DNA of 40,469 bases from Chromatiales bacterium (GCA_028278145.1 JANQEV010000114.1:1-40469), one strand, 5' to 3'; positions 8,160 to 16,512 are shown, counted from the first letter of the stretch. Numbers and translations: made by a program. The notes: a model not told the origin generated them from the sequence alone.

Positions 8160-8504
8160 CTATGGCAGGGTAAAGGCTTTGTTCAGATCTGCAACCGCCG
8201 CATCAACCTTCAGAATAAACTGCTGTTTTTCCGGACATTCCGATTTATTCTTAATAAACTCAAGAAATGACTCATTGGTAGAGTCATCAAAGGTCTGGCC
8301 CAATTGACGACGCTTTGGCAGTGCAGCGACCAAAGCCAGCTTCATCCTGCGGGCCTCCTGGAAAAACTTGCATTGCAGGGCCACACCATTCAGCTGCCCA
8401 ATGCGCTTGATGCTGTTCAGCTGCTCTTCAGTGGCAGCCCCAACCTGAAATGCACTGGATATCATTATTATGGTCACGAAAAGTTTTATGAACTTATTTA
8501 CCAT
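8160..8504 (-). CDS. Small exported protein of unknown function, operon partner of the ZnuA-SCO fusion
   Basis: A 114-aa protein with a clear signal peptide (KFIKLFVTIIMISSAFQVGAA, residues 4-24). The mature part is helical and charged, with two Cys (C45 in VALQCKFF and C89 in KSECPEK) that could form a disulfide, or serve as redox partner of the downstream SCO domain. The family is not recognised. GTGAG lies about 6-10 nt before the ATG. Its stop is 20 bp upstream of the fusion gene start, so the two are almost certainly one transcript, with this gene first. Confidence 0.72.
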   Translation of the reverse strand: MVNKFIKLFVTIIMISSAFQVGAATEEQLNSIKRIGQLNGVALQCKFFQEARRMKLALVAALPKRRQLGQTFDDSTNESFLEFIKNKSECPEKQQFILKVDAAVADLNKAFTLP

Positions 8505-8787
8505 CTACAGCTCACTAAGTTGGTGAAACATCCTACTATTTTAATCACATTGCAGCCGCTATGTAACCACTGGTTAAATAACACCGCATTGAACCATGCT
8601 TGACCCCGGGAATCTCATGGCTGGCAAGATAATAGACACAATTTATGTGCGTCTATTACGCAATTTTTTTAAAACACAAATACATTAAGCAACTATAATC
8701 GTACGATAACAAATCAACTTGATGTCAAATCAGAATTGATACCGAACAGCATTAACTAGTAGTAATAAGCAACATTGGAGAAACCCT
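8505..8787. other. Divergent intergenic region between the SCO operon and rubrerythrin
   Basis: The region is 283 bp, AT-rich and without a gene. A perfect -10 hexamer TATAAT at 8694-8699 faces the rubrerythrin gene, but no good -35 lies 16-18 bp upstream. A short stem TGCGT-CTATT-ACGCA (8648-8662) followed by seven T is present with nothing upstream on the plus strand that would need terminating. Confidence 0.35.
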
Positions 8788-9270
8788 ATGGGAACAGCGA
8801 ATGATGTGTTAAAAAATGCCCTGGCTAACGAGGTCAAGGCAGCAGCCTTTTACAATCTCGCCTCAGAGATCACACCTGACGATGAAACCCGCATGCTGTT
8901 CATTGAACTGGCTGGATTGGAAGAAGATCACGCCCGCGATTTTCTGAAAAAGGCAGAAGGCACTGAATTGCTGGATGGATTTGATGCCGAGGCATATTTG
9001 AGCGAGTTGGAAGATAATATGCATGATGTCGCCAAATCATCCCATAGCAGCCTGCTGGAGAGTGGTGATCTGGATGCCGTGTTGGATTTTGCCATCGGTA
9101 TGGAAGCACATGCCCGTGACACCTATCAGGTAATGGCAACCATGGTGGAAAACCCAGCCATTAAAAAATACTGCCAGGAACTGGCAGATGAGGAAGAGTC
9201 ACATCGCAAGATACTGGAACAGGCCAGAAACTCACTGGACATGGATCCAGGCGACCGTCCTGCCCTGTAA
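8788..9270 (+). CDS. Rubrerythrin-type ferritin-like diiron protein
   Basis: A 160-aa four-helix-bundle protein with two symmetric diiron half-sites: E15 (NEVKAAAFY), E45-x-x-H48 (LEEDHARDF), E106 (GMEAHARDTY) and E136-x-x-H139 (EEESHRKIL). Rubrerythrins are cytoplasmic peroxidases that reduce hydrogen peroxide in microaerobes and anaerobes. The usual C-terminal rubredoxin CxxC domain is missing, so this is a short form that needs an external electron donor. GGAG lies 9 nt upstream of the ATG. It is monocistronic, followed by a hairpin. The context (SCO fusion, heme-motif kinase) fits oxygen or redox stress handling. Confidence 0.88.
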   Translation: MGTANDVLKNALANEVKAAAFYNLASEITPDDETRMLFIELAGLEEDHARDFLKKAEGTELLDGFDAEAYLSELEDNMHDVAKSSHSSLLESGDLDAVLDFAIGMEAHARDTYQVMATMVENPAIKKYCQELADEEESHRKILEQARNSLDMDPGDRPAL

Positions 9271-9305
9271 AGATAATATCAGCATAGGTTACGAAGATAG
9301 CAGAA

Positions 9306-9333
9306 ACGCCAGTATGTTGGTTCATGCTGGCGT
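9306..9333. terminator. Hairpin between convergent genes
   Basis: ACGCCAG (9306-9312) pairs with CTGGCGT (9327-9333), then a T-G wobble and ATG/CAT, closing a 6-nt loop TTGGTT. The stem is 11 bp and lies between the converging rubrerythrin and thioesterase genes. T tracts on either side are short, so a bidirectional terminator is likely but not perfect. Confidence 0.6.
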
Positions 9334-9354
9334 ATTTCTCTGGCTAGTTAACTG

Positions 9355-9810
9355 TCACCCGCGCTTGATGAATGCAGAATAGTTACCGCAGTAACTTACT
9401 GCCACGCCATCTTCAGTGAGGATCTCTGCCACCAGGTCGATACGGGCCTTCTCTCCCTGCTTTACTCTTGCCAGAAACTGTTCGAAGGATCCATCATCCG
9501 GCAATCGGCAGCGGGCCTGGATATCCCCGGTAACCGGCCGCATGTAGGTAATATTGGCCCGCCCTAACACACTGTGAGCAGCGACGTTCTCCTCTTCAAA
9601 CTTCAGATGCAGCATACCCCAACAGGTAACAGCACAGATGCTATACAGGCTGCCACCAAAGGCTGTCCCGTGGATATTTATATTGGGTGCAAAATCTGCA
9701 TGCAGCACCAGTTCGTGCTCATCATGGGCTTCCACCCTGACTCCCATCTGCTCAGTAAGCGGTACCTCCTGGTGCAGAGTCTGTTCCAGCACACTCAATC
9801 TGTCTGACAT
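9355..9810 (-). CDS. YiiD C-terminal-type hot-dog thioesterase
   Basis: A 151-aa single hot-dog domain. The segment NINIHGTAFGGSLYSICAVTCWGML is the family's central helix and active-site region, and YMRPVTGDIQARCRLP matches the following strand. Members resemble the C-terminal domain of E. coli YiiD and are presumed acyl-CoA or acyl-ACP thioesterases of undefined substrate. The start codon lies 5 bp downstream of the stop of the large peptidase gene, so it is the last gene of that minus-strand transcript. It ends at the hairpin shared with rubrerythrin. Confidence 0.8.
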   Translation of the reverse strand: MSDRLSVLEQTLHQEVPLTEQMGVRVEAHDEHELVLHADFAPNINIHGTAFGGSLYSICAVTCWGMLHLKFEEENVAAHSVLGRANITYMRPVTGDIQARCRLPDDGSFEQFLARVKQGEKARIDLVAEILTEDGVAVSYCGNYSAFIKRG

Positions 9811-9815
9811 CTTCT

Positions 9816-12728
9816 CTACTCTCTGGCCCCGGGAACCACAGACAGCTCAATACGCTTTCCACTCCGGATCACCACCATATTGGTCTTCTCTCCGGCTTTA
9901 AGACCCGCCAGGGCACTCATAAAGTCATGGATTGTCTCTACCTTGACCCCAGCCAGCTCTACCAGGATGTCTCCATTGATTATGCCGGCTGCCTCAGCAG
10001 GAGCACCCTTTACTGCACCCTGCAGTTTAACTCCCTTAACCGACTCATCCTGACCATAGGACGGAATGGTGCCCAGATAGGCACGCAGATGTTTACGCCC
10101 AATACCACTCTGCTTGCGCTCCACATGCCGGTACTCGGGAATGGTTTCGGATCTGGCGAGAGAACGGGTTATGCCTGACAAGAGGCGGGCAATATCCCTG
10201 ATACCGTCATAGTTGAGGCTATCTGCGGTATCCCGAGGAGATGAGTAATTCTCATGCGCCCCGGTAAAGGCACTCAGAATGGGTACACCCAACATGTAGA
10301 AGGGAGTGACGTCAGTGGGCAGATAGGGGTCCTGCTTGGTGGCAATGGAAAGACCAACCGGGACATTGCGCCGCTCGATCTCCCTGCCCCAGACCGGACT
10401 GGAACCTGTTCCCTGAAGATAGGCCTTATCCCGCAGATGCCCCACCATATCCATATTCAGATAGGCCGCCACCTTGCCTTTCAGGTCAGCACCTGCTGCC
10501 AGTTGTTCTGTGTAGTGAGTTGAACCCAGGGCTCCCAGCTCCTCTCCTGACCAGGCAATGAAGTAGATATCACGCTTGGCTCCAAGTTTACCCTTAGCCT
10601 GCAGGCCAGCCAGATACTGGGCCGACTCCAGCATTGCCGCCACACCAGAGGCATTATCATCTGCTCCATAGTGAACCGCATTGCGCTCATCCTCACGCGC
10701 CAGCGAACCGGAAACCTCACCCCGCCCCAGGTGATCCACATGGGCGCCAAGGATAACTGGAGGCTCACCATCTCCCCCGCTGCCAAGACGGGCAACCACA
10801 TTCCTCCCTGAGCGTTTTTCCCGGACTATATCGATCTGGCCAGAGACGGTTACTCCGGAAATATCGAAACCAGATACAGTTTCACCCCGGTCCAGTTGGT
10901 CCTGAATTGCAGCAAGTGCATGGCCACTCTGATCCAAAAGCCTGACTGCTGTCTCGTCACTCAGGGCCACTGCAGCAATGGAGCTCTGGGAGGAGGCATC
11001 AAACCGCAGTTCCACCAATCGATCCCTGGCCTGGGCCTTGGGACCGGTAACCACAATCATCCCTACTGCACCGCGCCTTTTGGCCACCGCAGCCTTGTAT
11101 GGAAGATCTGAGTAGTGGGCCATGTGGCGCCGCCACTCTGCTGGCACAGATTCTGGCTGAAAGCGCAACATCATCACCCATTTCCCAGTTACGTCCAGCT
11201 CTCCATAGGAGTCATAATCAGGAACCTTATCGCTACCGGGTGCAACTATTCCATAACCGGCAAACACCACACCCGCAGGTTCAATAGTGCCTGTCCGAGA
11301 CAGAGCCAGGGGTCTCCAGTCAGTATCAAGCTGCAACACCTGCTGGCTTGATATTTCTAACCTGTTGACCTTACCCAAACGCACTCCGGCTGTGAAATTG
11401 AAGGGTTGGAAATAGTCACCCTTGTTGCCTGGTTTCAGACCAAGCTGCTGGAACACCGATGCCACATACTCGGTGGCCATCTTCTCGCCATTGGTACCAG
11501 TCAGGCGCCCTTCCATCTCATCAGATGCCAGGCGGGTGACATGCAGACGAATATCCGCCACATCAATACTATGAGTAGTAGAACTGATATCCGCCTTCAC
11601 CGGCTTGGCTACAGCCTGCCTGGTCTCTTGCTCCAGACCAAGAGCTGCCAGGGCCCTGGTATGATCCCACTGCGCCATATATATCTGGCTGGATTTTTTA
11701 GCGCTGCGGGTTGAGGTCCAGGAGATATTGTTGCCATCAGGTGAAAATACCGGCAGACCGTCAAAACCATCGGTATAGGTTACTCTTACCGGTTCATTCC
11801 TGCCTGCAGCATCCACTATGAACAGTTCGAAATTGGCGAAACCCTCACGGTTAGAGGCGAAAATCAGATACTCTCCACTGGGGTGGAAATATGGCGCCCA
11901 TGACATCACTCCCATGCGGGTAAGCTGTCTCTCCTCTCCACTGGCAAGATCCATGGTGAAGATCTCGGCCCGGCTCCCATCCTGAGAAAAGCGTCGCCAG
12001 GTGATGCTTTTGCCATCAGCACTGAAAAATGGCCCACCATCATAACCGGGAGAGTCGGTAAGCCGCCTCAGATTGGAGCCATCTGCATCCATGATGTAGA
12101 GATCCATCATGTAGGCCTTGTCATGTTCAAATATCTTGGCCTCTATCGCTGTCATCTCCCCCGAGTATGCCCGGCGGTTAGAAGCAAAGACGATCCGCTT
12201 ACCATCAGGTGAATAGGCACCCTCGGCATCATATCCTTTTGTATTGGTGATGTTTTTGCGTTCTCCACTAATCAGGTCATGGGCAAAGATATCGAAATTG
12301 TGATCGTAATCCCATGAGTAGCGGCGACGCTGACCAGAGGCACGAAAATCCAGTTCTGCCTGCATCTTGGATCTGGCATCAGCGTCTTCATGGGTTGATG
12401 CATATAGAACCAGCTTGTCAGAGGGGTGGATCCAGGCACAGGTGGTCTTTCCATAGCCAGGTGATAACTGTTCCACATCACCAGTTTCAAGATCCATCAG
12501 GAAAATCTGATAGAACGGATTGGTACTATCCCGTTCTGACTGGAAGATCATGCGTGAGCCAGTGGCATTGAAATAGCCTTCACCTGCTCGTTTACCTTCA
12601 AATGTGAGCTGACGTACCTTGCTAAACAGCTCTTGTTCAGATACCTGGTCAGATTGTGCCATTACGATGCTGACCGGCAGTATAAGGAACAAGACTAGAA
12701 TTAAGGTTATCTTGGTATAAACATGCAT
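9816..12728 (-). CDS. Exported TolB-propeller / PA / M28 aminopeptidase / PDZ protein
   Basis: About 970 aa. Domains: signal peptide (ITLILVLFLILPVSIVMA); TolB-type propeller of PD40 repeats to about residue 365 (YSPDGKRIVFASNR, FSADGKSITWRRF, FHPSGEYLIFASN, FSPDGNNISWTST); a protease-associated insert about 470-600; an M28 peptidase core with all expected zinc and catalytic residues (GAHVDHLG, YGADDNASG, WSGEELGALGS, NMDMVG, FTGAHENYSSPRDTAD); and a C-terminal PDZ about 880-965 (GAPAEAAGIINGDILVELAGVKVE). It probably trims peptides in the periplasm or outside the cell. Start: the Met at 12728 gives a compact signal peptide with AAGGG 7 nt upstream; an in-frame Met at 12773 has a poorer site. 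The thioesterase follows after 5 bp. Confidence 0.88.
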   Translation of the reverse strand: MHVYTKITLILVLFLILPVSIVMAQSDQVSEQELFSKVRQLTFEGKRAGEGYFNATGSRMIFQSERDSTNPFYQIFLMDLETGDVEQLSPGYGKTTCAWIHPSDKLVLYASTHEDADARSKMQAELDFRASGQRRRYSWDYDHNFDIFAHDLISGERKNITNTKGYDAEGAYSPDGKRIVFASNRRAYSGEMTAIEAKIFEHDKAYMMDLYIMDADGSNLRRLTDSPGYDGGPFFSADGKSITWRRFSQDGSRAEIFTMDLASGEERQLTRMGVMSWAPYFHPSGEYLIFASNREGFANFELFIVDAAGRNEPVRVTYTDGFDGLPVFSPDGNNISWTSTRSAKKSSQIYMAQWDHTRALAALGLEQETRQAVAKPVKADISSTTHSIDVADIRLHVTRLASDEMEGRLTGTNGEKMATEYVASVFQQLGLKPGNKGDYFQPFNFTAGVRLGKVNRLEISSQQVLQLDTDWRPLALSRTGTIEPAGVVFAGYGIVAPGSDKVPDYDSYGELDVTGKWVMMLRFQPESVPAEWRRHMAHYSDLPYKAAVAKRRGAVGMIVVTGPKAQARDRLVELRFDASSQSSIAAVALSDETAVRLLDQSGHALAAIQDQLDRGETVSGFDISGVTVSGQIDIVREKRSGRNVVARLGSGGDGEPPVILGAHVDHLGRGEVSGSLAREDERNAVHYGADDNASGVAAMLESAQYLAGLQAKGKLGAKRDIYFIAWSGEELGALGSTHYTEQLAAGADLKGKVAAYLNMDMVGHLRDKAYLQGTGSSPVWGREIERRNVPVGLSIATKQDPYLPTDVTPFYMLGVPILSAFTGAHENYSSPRDTADSLNYDGIRDIARLLSGITRSLARSETIPEYRHVERKQSGIGRKHLRAYLGTIPSYGQDESVKGVKLQGAVKGAPAEAAGIINGDILVELAGVKVETIHDFMSALAGLKAGEKTNMVVIRSGKRIELSVVPGARE

Positions 12729-12813
12729 CCACTTACCCTTGCATAAGTTGGCGTACACTGAATTGTTCTTCATACTGTATCAGACCTGATTTTCCACTAT
12801 TTGCCTACAGATT

Positions 12814-13992
12814 ATGATTGCACGACAACCGATCTACAACTGCCAAATGGGTGTGTTCGGCTATGAACTTATTCATTGCCCACCAAGTGGTGACCATGGG
12901 TCGAAACCGATCGAAGCAACTGCACAGGTTATCGTATCTGCAATTCTTGAGTTTGGATTAGACCAGTTCGTTAACCAGCGCATGGCGGTGATCAATGTTA
13001 CCCGTGCCTTTCTTGATATCATGCCAGAGGTGCAATTACCTCCCAGGCAGGTAATACTCAATCTACCTGAGAATTTGATAGTTGACGCAAAACTCCCGGC
13101 CATACTGAAGGCACTTAAATCCCAGGGCTATGGTATATCTATAGGAGGCCTGGCTAATCTGAAAGATCTGCGGTTACTACCTATCGCCACGCTGTTTCGC
13201 CTCGATGTACAGAAGTATAATGATAGGCAATTTACCGCACTTACCACTTTCTTGCGCAATTATAAAAACCTTTCGCTAATGGCATTGAACATTGAATCGC
13301 TGGATGAGTACCGTAATTACTGCACCAAAAATATCGAGTACCTGCATGGCAGGTTCCTCAGCAAACCACGACTATATGCCAACAGCGAACTTCCCACCAA
13401 CAAGCTTGCATTACTCAGATTGCTCGCATCGATACACAAACTGGACACACCGACCGAGGAATTGGAACAACTAATTACCAATGATGTTTCATTGAGTTAT
13501 CAATTACTTAAATTAGTTAACTCACCCTTCTTTGGCATCGCCAGAAAAATAGACTCCATAAAACAGGCTGTAGTGTTATTGGGACGAGACGAAATACGCA
13601 AATGGGTATCACTATTGGCATTGACTGGAATGAGTGGAGAGCCTGAGGCTATTGTAGAAATAGCTGTTCTTCGTGCAAAACTATGTGAACTGCTTGCCAA
13701 GAAGGCTGGATTGCCCAGTGAAAGCTACTTCACCGTGGGCATGTTCTCTGCCCTCGACCTATTGATGAAACAACCTCTTAAAACAGTTCTGGACAAACTT
13801 CCCCTAGGTAAAGAAGTCAAGGCGGCAATTCTTGAGCATCAAGGTATGCTGGGCGCAGCTCTCTCATGTGCCTTGGCATTCGAAAATACGGAGTGGTCAA
13901 AGATATATTTTGCCAATCTGAGCCATGATGATATTTCGGAGATCCAGCGCGAAGCGATACGGTGGAGTGAAAGCATAACGCATCATCACTAG
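12814..13992 (+). CDS. EAL-HDOD (YuxH-like) signalling protein with degenerate EAL domain
   Basis: A 392-aa protein. Residues 1-190 form an EAL-like barrel starting IARQPIYNCQMGVFGYELIH. The EAL motif itself is absent, and the metal-binding DDF motif of active c-di-GMP phosphodiesterases is replaced by IGG (GYGISIGGLANLKDL), so it should be catalytically dead. Residues about 195-385 are an HDOD domain (LITNDVSLSYQLLKLVNSPFFG, SIKQAVVLLGRDEIRKWVSLLAL). Such proteins act as scaffolds or c-di-GMP effectors in motility and stress signalling; the partner is unknown. It is divergent from the large peptidase and convergent with a second HDOD gene. No strong ribosome site is visible before the ATG. 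Confidence 0.85.
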   Translation: MIARQPIYNCQMGVFGYELIHCPPSGDHGSKPIEATAQVIVSAILEFGLDQFVNQRMAVINVTRAFLDIMPEVQLPPRQVILNLPENLIVDAKLPAILKALKSQGYGISIGGLANLKDLRLLPIATLFRLDVQKYNDRQFTALTTFLRNYKNLSLMALNIESLDEYRNYCTKNIEYLHGRFLSKPRLYANSELPTNKLALLRLLASIHKLDTPTEELEQLITNDVSLSYQLLKLVNSPFFGIARKIDSIKQAVVLLGRDEIRKWVSLLALTGMSGEPEAIVEIAVLRAKLCELLAKKAGLPSESYFTVGMFSALDLLMKQPLKTVLDKLPLGKEVKAAILEHQGMLGAALSCALAFENTEWSKIYFANLSHDDISEIQREAIRWSESITHHH

Positions 13993-14086
13993 TCTACTGA
14001 TTCTGTCAGGATATTCCTCGTTGTATAGGAAGTGTGAATTCAACCTATGCCATTCTTGTACCAATCTAAATAAAGAGTGTCGTAAA

Positions 14087-14953
14087 CTAAGTGGTAACAA
14101 TCCCTTTATCAAACAGATCATCCTGCAGATTATCCAGATCAATATCACTTAGACCAAGATAGGCCAACAATGGCTTGCGCAACCGTTCAAATTCATAATC
14201 TTCATCCTGTTTTCCAAGAACCCTATAAGTACCACATAGGTGTTCAGACAGCTTCAATACCGACAGGAGGTTTTTTAGCTTGGTGTTAGCAATATCATCA
14301 GAGCCAAACAATTGTTCACAATCATGGTGTTCAGCAATGGCCTGGCATATATGATCTGGAAGCTTCCATGCCTGCGCAACATAGTAACCAATAACACTGT
14401 GATTAGTGTCAAATCTGTCACTTTCATACTCGGTAATACGTTTGTCGTTTTGACTATATGCCTCCTCAAGGACCTGTAGATAATCTGGAAACCTCTGCAT
14501 AAGAAGCGGTATCGCTGCGTTATGGAACAGTCCCATTACGTAGGCCTCATCTGGAGGACAGGAACAGACAGATTTAGCGATCAGGGCACTTGCTGCTGCC
14601 AAATCCATGGCATTATCCCAAAAACCGGTCATTGCAGAGACCTCATCATCGCTTAGCGAGGAGGCAATACAAATGGCATTGACTATATTAACTACACTAT
14701 CAAGGCCTAAAAGACTGGTGGCTTGAGCGATTGAGGTAATCTTATTTTTGAGACCGAAGTATGAAGAGTTCACCGTCTTCAATATGCCACCGGCAATACC
14801 CACATCCCTGGCGATAAGCTGCGCTATATCCTCTAGGCTAAAACCCGGCATAGCCATTTCCATCTGAATATCCACCATAATTTGCGGTTGCGGCGGGATT
14901 TTTATTCCTTTCAGGATGGCATTGGCTGTTTCTTTTTCAATTTTTTTACTCAT
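14087..14953 (-). CDS. HDOD-domain signalling protein
   Basis: A 288-aa protein with one HDOD domain (about residues 10-215: IPPQPQIMVDIQ, DIAQLIARDVGIAGGILKTVNSSYFG, SIAQATSLLGLDSVVNIV, AYVMGLFHNAAIPLLMQRFPD). A helical C-terminal tail follows and includes IAEHHD. HDOD domains are HD-related but lack the full metal site and usually act in regulation rather than hydrolysis. Start: ATG 14953 was chosen over an in-frame TTG at 14992. It is tail-to-tail with the EAL-HDOD gene with about 90 bp between them. An 8-bp inverted repeat lies just upstream (14982-15015). Confidence 0.85.
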   Translation of the reverse strand: MSKKIEKETANAILKGIKIPPQPQIMVDIQMEMAMPGFSLEDIAQLIARDVGIAGGILKTVNSSYFGLKNKITSIAQATSLLGLDSVVNIVNAICIASSLSDDEVSAMTGFWDNAMDLAAASALIAKSVCSCPPDEAYVMGLFHNAAIPLLMQRFPDYLQVLEEAYSQNDKRITEYESDRFDTNHSVIGYYVAQAWKLPDHICQAIAEHHDCEQLFGSDDIANTKLKNLLSVLKLSEHLCGTYRVLGKQDEDYEFERLRKPLLAYLGLSDIDLDNLQDDLFDKGIVTT

Positions 14954-14981
14954 ATCAAGCCCGGTCGATTCTAAATTCCTA

Positions 14982-15015
14982 AACCTGTTCAACCTGTAAG
15001 TACTGTCAACAGGTT
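14982..15015. promoter_or_regulatory. Inverted repeat upstream of the HDOD gene
   Basis: AACCTGTT (14982-14989) and AACAGGTT (15008-15015) are exact reverse complements with an 18-nt spacer that itself holds another CCTGT. A TTGACA hexamer sits inside it on the minus strand. It could be an operator for the HDOD gene; the regulator is unknown. Confidence 0.35.
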
Positions 15016-15205
15016 CAATGCGGAAAATTATGGTCAGTTGCTCCTGGTAGCATAGAAAACCTAAAAAAATTTTTCAGCATTCTTGATGAGTATTCTATAT
15101 ACCATCTCTCTGTTTTTGTTGTCACCTGGCATCAATAGTGGATTGGTGCATCTATTTACAGTTAAAATCCCCCAGCAACAGACTAGGTAATCTTATAGGA
15201 TTGCA

Positions 15206-15231
15206 TACCGATGAAGTCGGTTTCATCGGTA
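15206..15231. promoter_or_regulatory. 10-bp perfect hairpin upstream of the DUF3581 gene
   Basis: TACCGATGAA (15206-15215) pairs perfectly with TTCATCGGTA (15222-15231) around a 6-nt loop GTCGGT, 42 bp before the ATG. No T tract follows on either strand, which argues against a terminator. It may be an operator or a structure in the 5' leader. Confidence 0.45.
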
Positions 15232-15273
15232 AAAGAATAATACACTTATAACTGACTTCGTAGATCTATATAT

Positions 15274-15972
15274 ATGTTCCTAACGAAATACTATCTGGAG
15301 CCTGAATCAGGCATACACTTCACCCGTGAGCAGGCCAGTGAGTTTGCCAAACAGATTGCCGGTGATTTCAACCCCTTACACGATCCTGAAAACAAGATGT
15401 TCTGCGTCCCTGGAGATCTGTTATTTTCAGTAGCCTTGGCCAAGCTCGGATTAAGCCAGAAAATGAAGTTTACATTTTCCGGCATGGTCAATGACGAAAC
15501 CACACTTATCTTTCACACTGGGGATACGGATAATGTGGAGGCCAGGGACTCTGATGGCAAGGTATACCTCTCTATTGAGCGCACTGGGAACTCTTCCAGT
15601 GATGAAGCTGCCATCAGCAGCCTGGCCAGGAGTTATGTGGAATTCTCCGGACAGACATTTCCCCATATTCTGGTACCCCTGATGCAGGAACAGAATGTCA
15701 TGATCAATCCAGCCCGACCACTGGTCATTTATGAGAGCATGGAGATTGACCTGGATCGTCTGGATTTTTCCAACCCGGAACTGGAGCTTACAGACACCTC
15801 TTTTGAGGTTAACGGCAAGAAGGGTCATGTCCGCCTTGGCTTTATACTTACTGAGGACGGCATCACCATAGGCAGTGGTGCCAAGCACATGGCACTGCGC
15901 GGATTGAGACCATATGATCAAGAAGCTGTTGATGGGATAGTGCAAAACTACATGCAGAGCATAGACCAATAA
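15274..15972 (+). CDS. DUF3581 family protein (hot-dog-like)
   Basis: A 232-aa protein resembling the DUF3581 family found across Gammaproteobacteria. The N-terminal half has IHFTREQASEFAKQIAGDFNPLHD followed by FCVPGDLLFSVALAKLGLSQKM. DFNPLHD is similar to the Asp/His signature of MaoC hydratases, so an acyl-thioester binding hot-dog fold is plausible. The biochemical role of the family is not established as far as I know. The gene stands alone between a leader hairpin and an AT-rich terminator-like stem that overlaps its stop codon. Confidence 0.78.
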   Translation: MFLTKYYLEPESGIHFTREQASEFAKQIAGDFNPLHDPENKMFCVPGDLLFSVALAKLGLSQKMKFTFSGMVNDETTLIFHTGDTDNVEARDSDGKVYLSIERTGNSSSDEAAISSLARSYVEFSGQTFPHILVPLMQEQNVMINPARPLVIYESMEIDLDRLDFSNPELELTDTSFEVNGKKGHVRLGFILTEDGITIGSGAKHMALRGLRPYDQEAVDGIVQNYMQSIDQ

Positions 15973-15997
15973 CATATTGGTTTTATTGGTATTTTTT
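15965..15997 (+). terminator. Terminator-like stem overlapping the DUF3581 stop
   Basis: ACCAATA (15965-15971), a 3-nt loop and TATTGGT (15975-15981) are followed by T-rich sequence. A second ATTGGT at 15985-15990 followed by six T could form an alternative stem with the same left arm. The stem is AT-rich and therefore weak. Confidence 0.45.
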
Positions 15998-16110
15998 GAA
16001 TACAAAACAGAACACCTATACTGTATCAGATTGTTCAGCCTGGATTCAGCTAGCAAGCCCTAACATATCTATCAGAGGTTACTCATTGATAAGCAATGAG
16101 GAGGTAGATC

Positions 16111-16500
16111 ATGTTAAATCTGAACACCATAACCACAGTTGCTGTTGGCACCCTGTTTTTGGCACTCTCCACCATACCGGCTACAACAGATGCAAAAAGT
16201 ATCAGTTCAGTCAGGCAGTCGCCGCACAATGAGCATGTCACTAAGACTCGTTCTGCAAAAACTGATCTGTATAAAGTCAGGGACCACAGGAAAAAAGGTC
16301 TGAAGCGGCATAAAGGCCATCGACATCACAGACACCATAGACACCACAGACATCATCGGCACAACCGTAGACGGAATAGACTGTTTCTCTTTTACTCACC
16401 ATATGACCCGTTCTTTGGACCAGCTTGGGACTACTATCCAGACTACTACTATTACGGACGACGCCCCAGAGGCGGAATAACCTTCTACTTCCACAACTAA
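16111..16500 (+). CDS. Secreted His/Arg-rich protein with Tyr/Gly-rich tail
   Basis: A 129-aa exported protein: signal peptide 1-28 (cut near TDA-KS), a basic linker, a block at residues 66-85 built of RHH triplets with about eleven His, then an aromatic tail (YSPYDPFFGPAWDYYPDYYYY, GRRPRGGITFYFHN). The His block is encoded by an imperfect 9-bp DNA repeat. GAGGAGG about 7 nt before the ATG is the strongest ribosome site in this region. The His block suggests Ni, Zn or Cu binding, or a polyanion-binding surface role; the family is not recognised. A 10-bp hairpin follows. Confidence 0.82.
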   Translation: MLNLNTITTVAVGTLFLALSTIPATTDAKSISSVRQSPHNEHVTKTRSAKTDLYKVRDHRKKGLKRHKGHRHHRHHRHHRHHRHNRRRNRLFLFYSPYDPFFGPAWDYYPDYYYYGRRPRGGITFYFHN

Positions 16501-16512
16501 GTTGCAACCAAC

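Larger units (their letters stand above)
14954..15273. other. Divergent intergenic region between HDOD and DUF3581 genes
   Basis: The region is 320 bp and AT-rich, with no gene-like frame. It carries the inverted repeat at 14982-15015 near the HDOD start and the strong hairpin at 15206-15231 near the DUF3581 start. On the minus strand a TTGACA hexamer (plus-strand complement at 15002-15007) lies inside the inverted repeat, but no good -10 follows it. Confidence 0.5.

Noticed and set aside
8604..8625. Possible sigma-54 promoter (GG-N10-GC) upstream of rubrerythrin
   Set aside because: Only the GG and GC spacing fits; TTGC and most of TGGCACG are missing.
8648..8670. Stem plus T7 resembling an intrinsic terminator
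   Set aside because: The stem is only 5 bp and no plus-strand gene lies upstream of it.
8713..8735. FNR-box-like sequence TTGATGTCAAATCA upstream of rubrerythrin
   Set aside because: The half-sites are one base off the required TTGAT-N4-ATCAA spacing.
15451..16056. 201-codon minus-strand frame
   Set aside because: It is antisense to the DUF3581 gene and runs across its terminator-like stem; no support for coding.
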